Assembly (NCBI GenBank): GCA_014706385.1
Contig: JACGZH010000004.1
Location: 1,922,001 to 1,986,000 of the forward strand
Length of the DNA: 64,000 nt
Direction of reading: 5' to 3'
Source: Phaffia rhodozyma
Lineage: Eukaryota; Basidiomycota; Tremellomycetes; Cystofilobasidiales; Mrakiaceae
The notes below the pieces were generated by a model, which saw only the letters and a list, made by a program, of their open reading frames with translations, did no database searches and was not told the DNA's origin. Below are positions 61,501-64,000 of the stretch, piece by piece; within the stretch, counting starts at the first letter, position 1; each line of letters starts with the position of its first letter. The position numbers and the translations under genes were made by a program.

Positions 61501-62256
61501 ACTAACCAGTCGTAGTCGGAGCCGGTCAAGCCATTGAGATCTATCGGTCGAATGAGCCAAGGAAACTCAAGATTTGTAAGCTGCGCGTAACAGATGAGAG
61601 TTTGGTATACACGTACAAGAATATCCAGGGATATCGATCTAAGATGACATTCAAGACACCCATGCGAAGAAAAAGAGGATGACGAAGAGAAGAAGAGAAG
61701 TTGAGCGCGAATCACACAAGCGGAGAAACGCCCAAGCAGAAGACGCCGTACCCTGTCCTTGAAGTTCGATCCATCGCCACCAGCTTCGATCAGCGCGACA
61801 GTCACGTTCGACCACTCTGATAGACGGGCAGCTAATGCCAGGCCAGCTGTTCCACCACTGTGCAAACGAAAGTCCCGAAAAAAGATAACGGGATCTAGAG
61901 TGAGAATGACGCAGCATACCGACAGTAAGAGAGCTTGTATATCAGAGGAAACATACCCAGCGATGAGGAAATCAAACGACTTTCCATCGAGCTGTGACGG
62001 ATCGGTAACGATAGATCTCTGAACAAGCGCCTTGTCTGGAGAGGAATGGAAAGCCAAGACCGAGAGAAGAGATGAACGGAAGAAGCATGCATAAAAAGAT
62101 CAGATGACGCGTTTCAAGTGATTGAGTCCAACAATCAGAATGGATGGGTAGGATGGAGAACTCACTAGCATAGTTAGGATTATAGGCTGCTTGAGTGGTC
62201 GACCCCACCAGAGAGAGAGCGAGTAGAGCAGAGAGGGAAAGACTATAGGTTGACAT
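58521..62256 (-). CDS. Secreted GMC-family flavin oxidoreductase (AA3) with a possible GPI-anchor tail
   Basis: FAD-dependent oxidoreductase of the glucose/aryl-alcohol oxidase family; the substrate is unknown. The N-terminus [20 protein letters not shown] is a signal peptide. FAD site: SFDFLIAGG across the first introns, then [14 protein letters not shown] and a [11 protein letters not shown] ending. GMC signature: [16 protein letters not shown]. Later: [19 protein letters not shown], the second GMC motif. Active site: [12 protein letters not shown] with the catalytic His, and [20 protein letters not shown] at the place of the second His/Asn. After the domain come a Ser/Thr-rich stretch ([20 protein letters not shown]) and a hydrophobic end ([18 protein letters not shown]), the layout of a GPI anchor signal. 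At least ten introns, not all exact. Stop 58521-58523. Confidence 0.9.
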
Positions 62257-63007
62257 AGACCGGAATCAATGGATAATGTTCTGTATGTGTGAATCGCCAG
62301 GCAGAGTAGCTTGAAGTGTCCCAGGTCAATCGATCGAGTGATGTGAGAAAGAGGAGGGAGAGGAGAGAGTAGAGAGAGAGGAGTTTAGGAGAGCAAGTGG
62401 TGGTTCCGAAGAGAAATGAAAACAGAAAGAGATAAAAACAAAGCAGGCAGTCTTTAAGGATCTCTCTTCCTACCAGTAGACACGAACTCTAAGACGGAAG
62501 GCGAGCAGAAGAGGAATCAAGAATTTCTGTGCGTGGCAAATTCGGAGGGAAGGCGGAATTTCCTTTATTTTTCTCTCCTCTGCCGCCAAGGCCGGATGAA
62601 TCTCTTGGCGGATCTCCATTTTTCTTGCCCGCTGCGCTTGAACATCTACATCTACTGGAACATTCGGATATTCTTAATAACCCTCTGAATCTTATTGGCG
62701 CAACAATAATAACAACAGTAATAAAAACAATAACACAACAATAATACACGCCTGCATGCACGCGTTCCTACACGCGACTATGACTATGGCTGGCCAAAGA
62801 GCGAACTGAAAGGCATGGCCTCGGTGGGCTGCAGCCAGTTCTTCTCACTAGGTTCGACAGAGATGAAAAAAAAACCGCATTGGTCAGTCACGTTGTGCCA
62901 CGCCGGCAACAAACTTCAAGGAAGAAAACAGAAAAAAGAGAGCAAAAGTAACGCAACTCATATGTTGCCCCGTTTTCCTAAAAACAATTTCGAAAAAAAC
63001 GGTCCAG
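62257..63007. other. Promoter region of the GMC gene and 3' flank of the next gene
   Basis: About 750 bp. It holds an imperfect AAT/AAC-rich block at about 62697-62745 and a purine-rich GA block (about 62340-62440) near the GMC start. Two short frames overlap the repeat and are not genes. Confidence 0.5.
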
Positions 63008-64000
63008 TCAGCCTTCGGACCCTAACACAAAGATGGGTTGAAAATTAGAGGGATTAAGCCCAACCTCTGATTCAATCATGTCTGTCGAGGAATCACAAGA
63101 AAACACGTTTGGAATTGATGAGAAACTACTGTCTACCAATCAGAAGATAGATCAGTAGATAACTTACGGAATGTATAAATGAATCTCGACTTGTCCGAAT
63201 AGTTGTGTTCCGATCGGTGGGCTACACTGCCATGGATGATAACCAGAGTGCCTAAATTACAACATACATTCACACGCCCCTTGATCAGCATCTTGTTCTT
63301 GGTACATAAGACAGAACAGATACTCGAAAGAAAGAAAAGACAAACCGGCATCGCACTCCTCACACACAAAATTTTCTGGATCCCAACCGATCTCCTCTTC
63401 TTGTTTCTTGGCTTGCTCCATGCCGGGAAGGGTCTCGAACCCAGTACCACCTCCTGGCAAACGAACAAACCGAGAGTGAACTTTGGAAGTTTTATGTGAC
63501 CCTGGTTTGAAGTACTGCAAAACAGAAAACATGTCAACTCCGAATCAGATCAGGAGAAAAAGGCTGTAGCCAACAGTGATGTACGAGAAAAAGTTAGAGG
63601 ATATGCTCACAAGGCAGCCATTGGTTGGTGTACACTTCTCAAGAGCAAACCAGAAGCCAACGGCCGATGGAGGGTCGGTGTACAGGAACGTGCTATCGTT
63701 ATGCACCGGAACTTTTCCTCCAATCTGCGTTTGTAGGTACAGTCCAAAAAAAGAAAAACAGTTCATGATGACCGAAAATCACAATCGAGACATGAGTCAA
63801 CATACCTTAGGCTGCTTGCAGATGATCATGCTCTGCAGGACCTTTGGATCTTTGTGAGCGCCCAACTCTTTGGCAACGTTCTTTATGCTTTGGTTTCGAA
63901 GCGTGAACTCTGTGAGCACAAAGAAATGGGAACAGAGAGGCAGTTCGTCAAAATGTCGTCATTTCTTTCTATACCTACCTAGATCAGGTGAGGAAGGAAA
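63008..64000 (-). CDS. Phytanoyl-CoA dioxygenase family protein (PHYHD1-like), 5' end beyond the window
   Basis: Fe(II)/2-oxoglutarate dioxygenase. Seen exons on the minus strand: past 64000 to about 63970, then 63909-63806, 63724-63611, 63514-63346, 63251-63168 and 63081-63008 (stop). All sums agree in frame. The iron-binding HxD is in VPVHNDSTFLYTDP (His-Asn-Asp), the distal His in VIIHGSVAHRSEHN and the 2-oxoglutarate Arg in DKSRFIYTFH. Also present are GFWFALEKCTPTNGCL and YFKPGSHKTS, typical of the PHYHD1 branch rather than fungal toxin or terpenoid hydroxylases. The C-terminus reads IESEVGLNPSNFQPIF. The substrate is unknown; start and upstream residues are not in the window. Confidence 0.9.

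Noticed and set aside
1..64000. tRNA, 5S rRNA, spliceosomal snRNA, SRP or U3 genes
   Set aside because: I looked for B-box, U1/U2/U4/U5/U6 core, SRP and U3 box motifs by eye on both strands and found none convincing; weak B-box-like strings fall in coding exons. A covariance-model search would be decisive.

Overview
This is nuclear DNA from an intron-dense fungus, most likely a basidiomycete yeast. Nearly every gene is broken by short GT-AG introns, mostly 40-150 nt; one gene has about 24 exons. The gene set is fungal (Sst2/FlbA-type RGS, Zn2Cys6 regulator, NCS1, MFS, ZIP and ABCC transporters, Mug190-like SMP/C2 protein, Spb1, Ddi1). The ribosomal protein gene uses CGA for almost all arginines. 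A Tremellomycete such as the Phaffia/Cystofilobasidiales group is my guess from that codon habit and intron density; it is inference, not proof. I recognised no tRNA, rRNA, snRNA or CRISPR.

Layout, left to right: DEP-RGS G-protein regulator (+, 5' end at the window edge); mitochondrial ribosomal protein mL54 (-); ribosomal protein eL20 (+); a CNH-domain protein (-); a Mug190-like lipid-transfer protein (+); an MFS exporter (-); a diverged LTR copy followed by an NCS1 purine/cytosine permease (+); a Zn2Cys6 transcription factor (-); an unknown membrane protein (+); then a same-strand trio SPB1, DDI1 and a ZIP zinc transporter (+); an ABCC transporter (-); a solo LTR; a GNAT acetyltransferase whose 3' end runs into that LTR (-); a JLP2/CCDC25 homologue (-); mitochondrial uL10m (+); an unknown protein (-); a small acidic-tailed protein (+); a secreted or anchored GMC oxidoreductase (-); and the 3' part of a PHYHD1-like dioxygenase (-).

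Most of these are independent housekeeping or membrane-transport genes; I see no biosynthetic cluster or operon-like system. The most notable structure is a pair of related LTRs (about 20369-20800 and 48945-49347). The second is a textbook solo LTR: TGTCAGG/CCTGACA ends, 403 bp, perfect CATAT target duplication. Both LTRs sit about 165-170 bp upstream of a transporter start codon and in the same orientation as that gene. The solo LTR also supplies the last residues and stop codon of the neighbouring GNAT gene.

Intron-exon structures were worked out by hand from splice sites and reading-frame continuity. Those I could sum to whole codons are given exactly; others are given as spans. Domain calls come from motif recognition only, with no database search.
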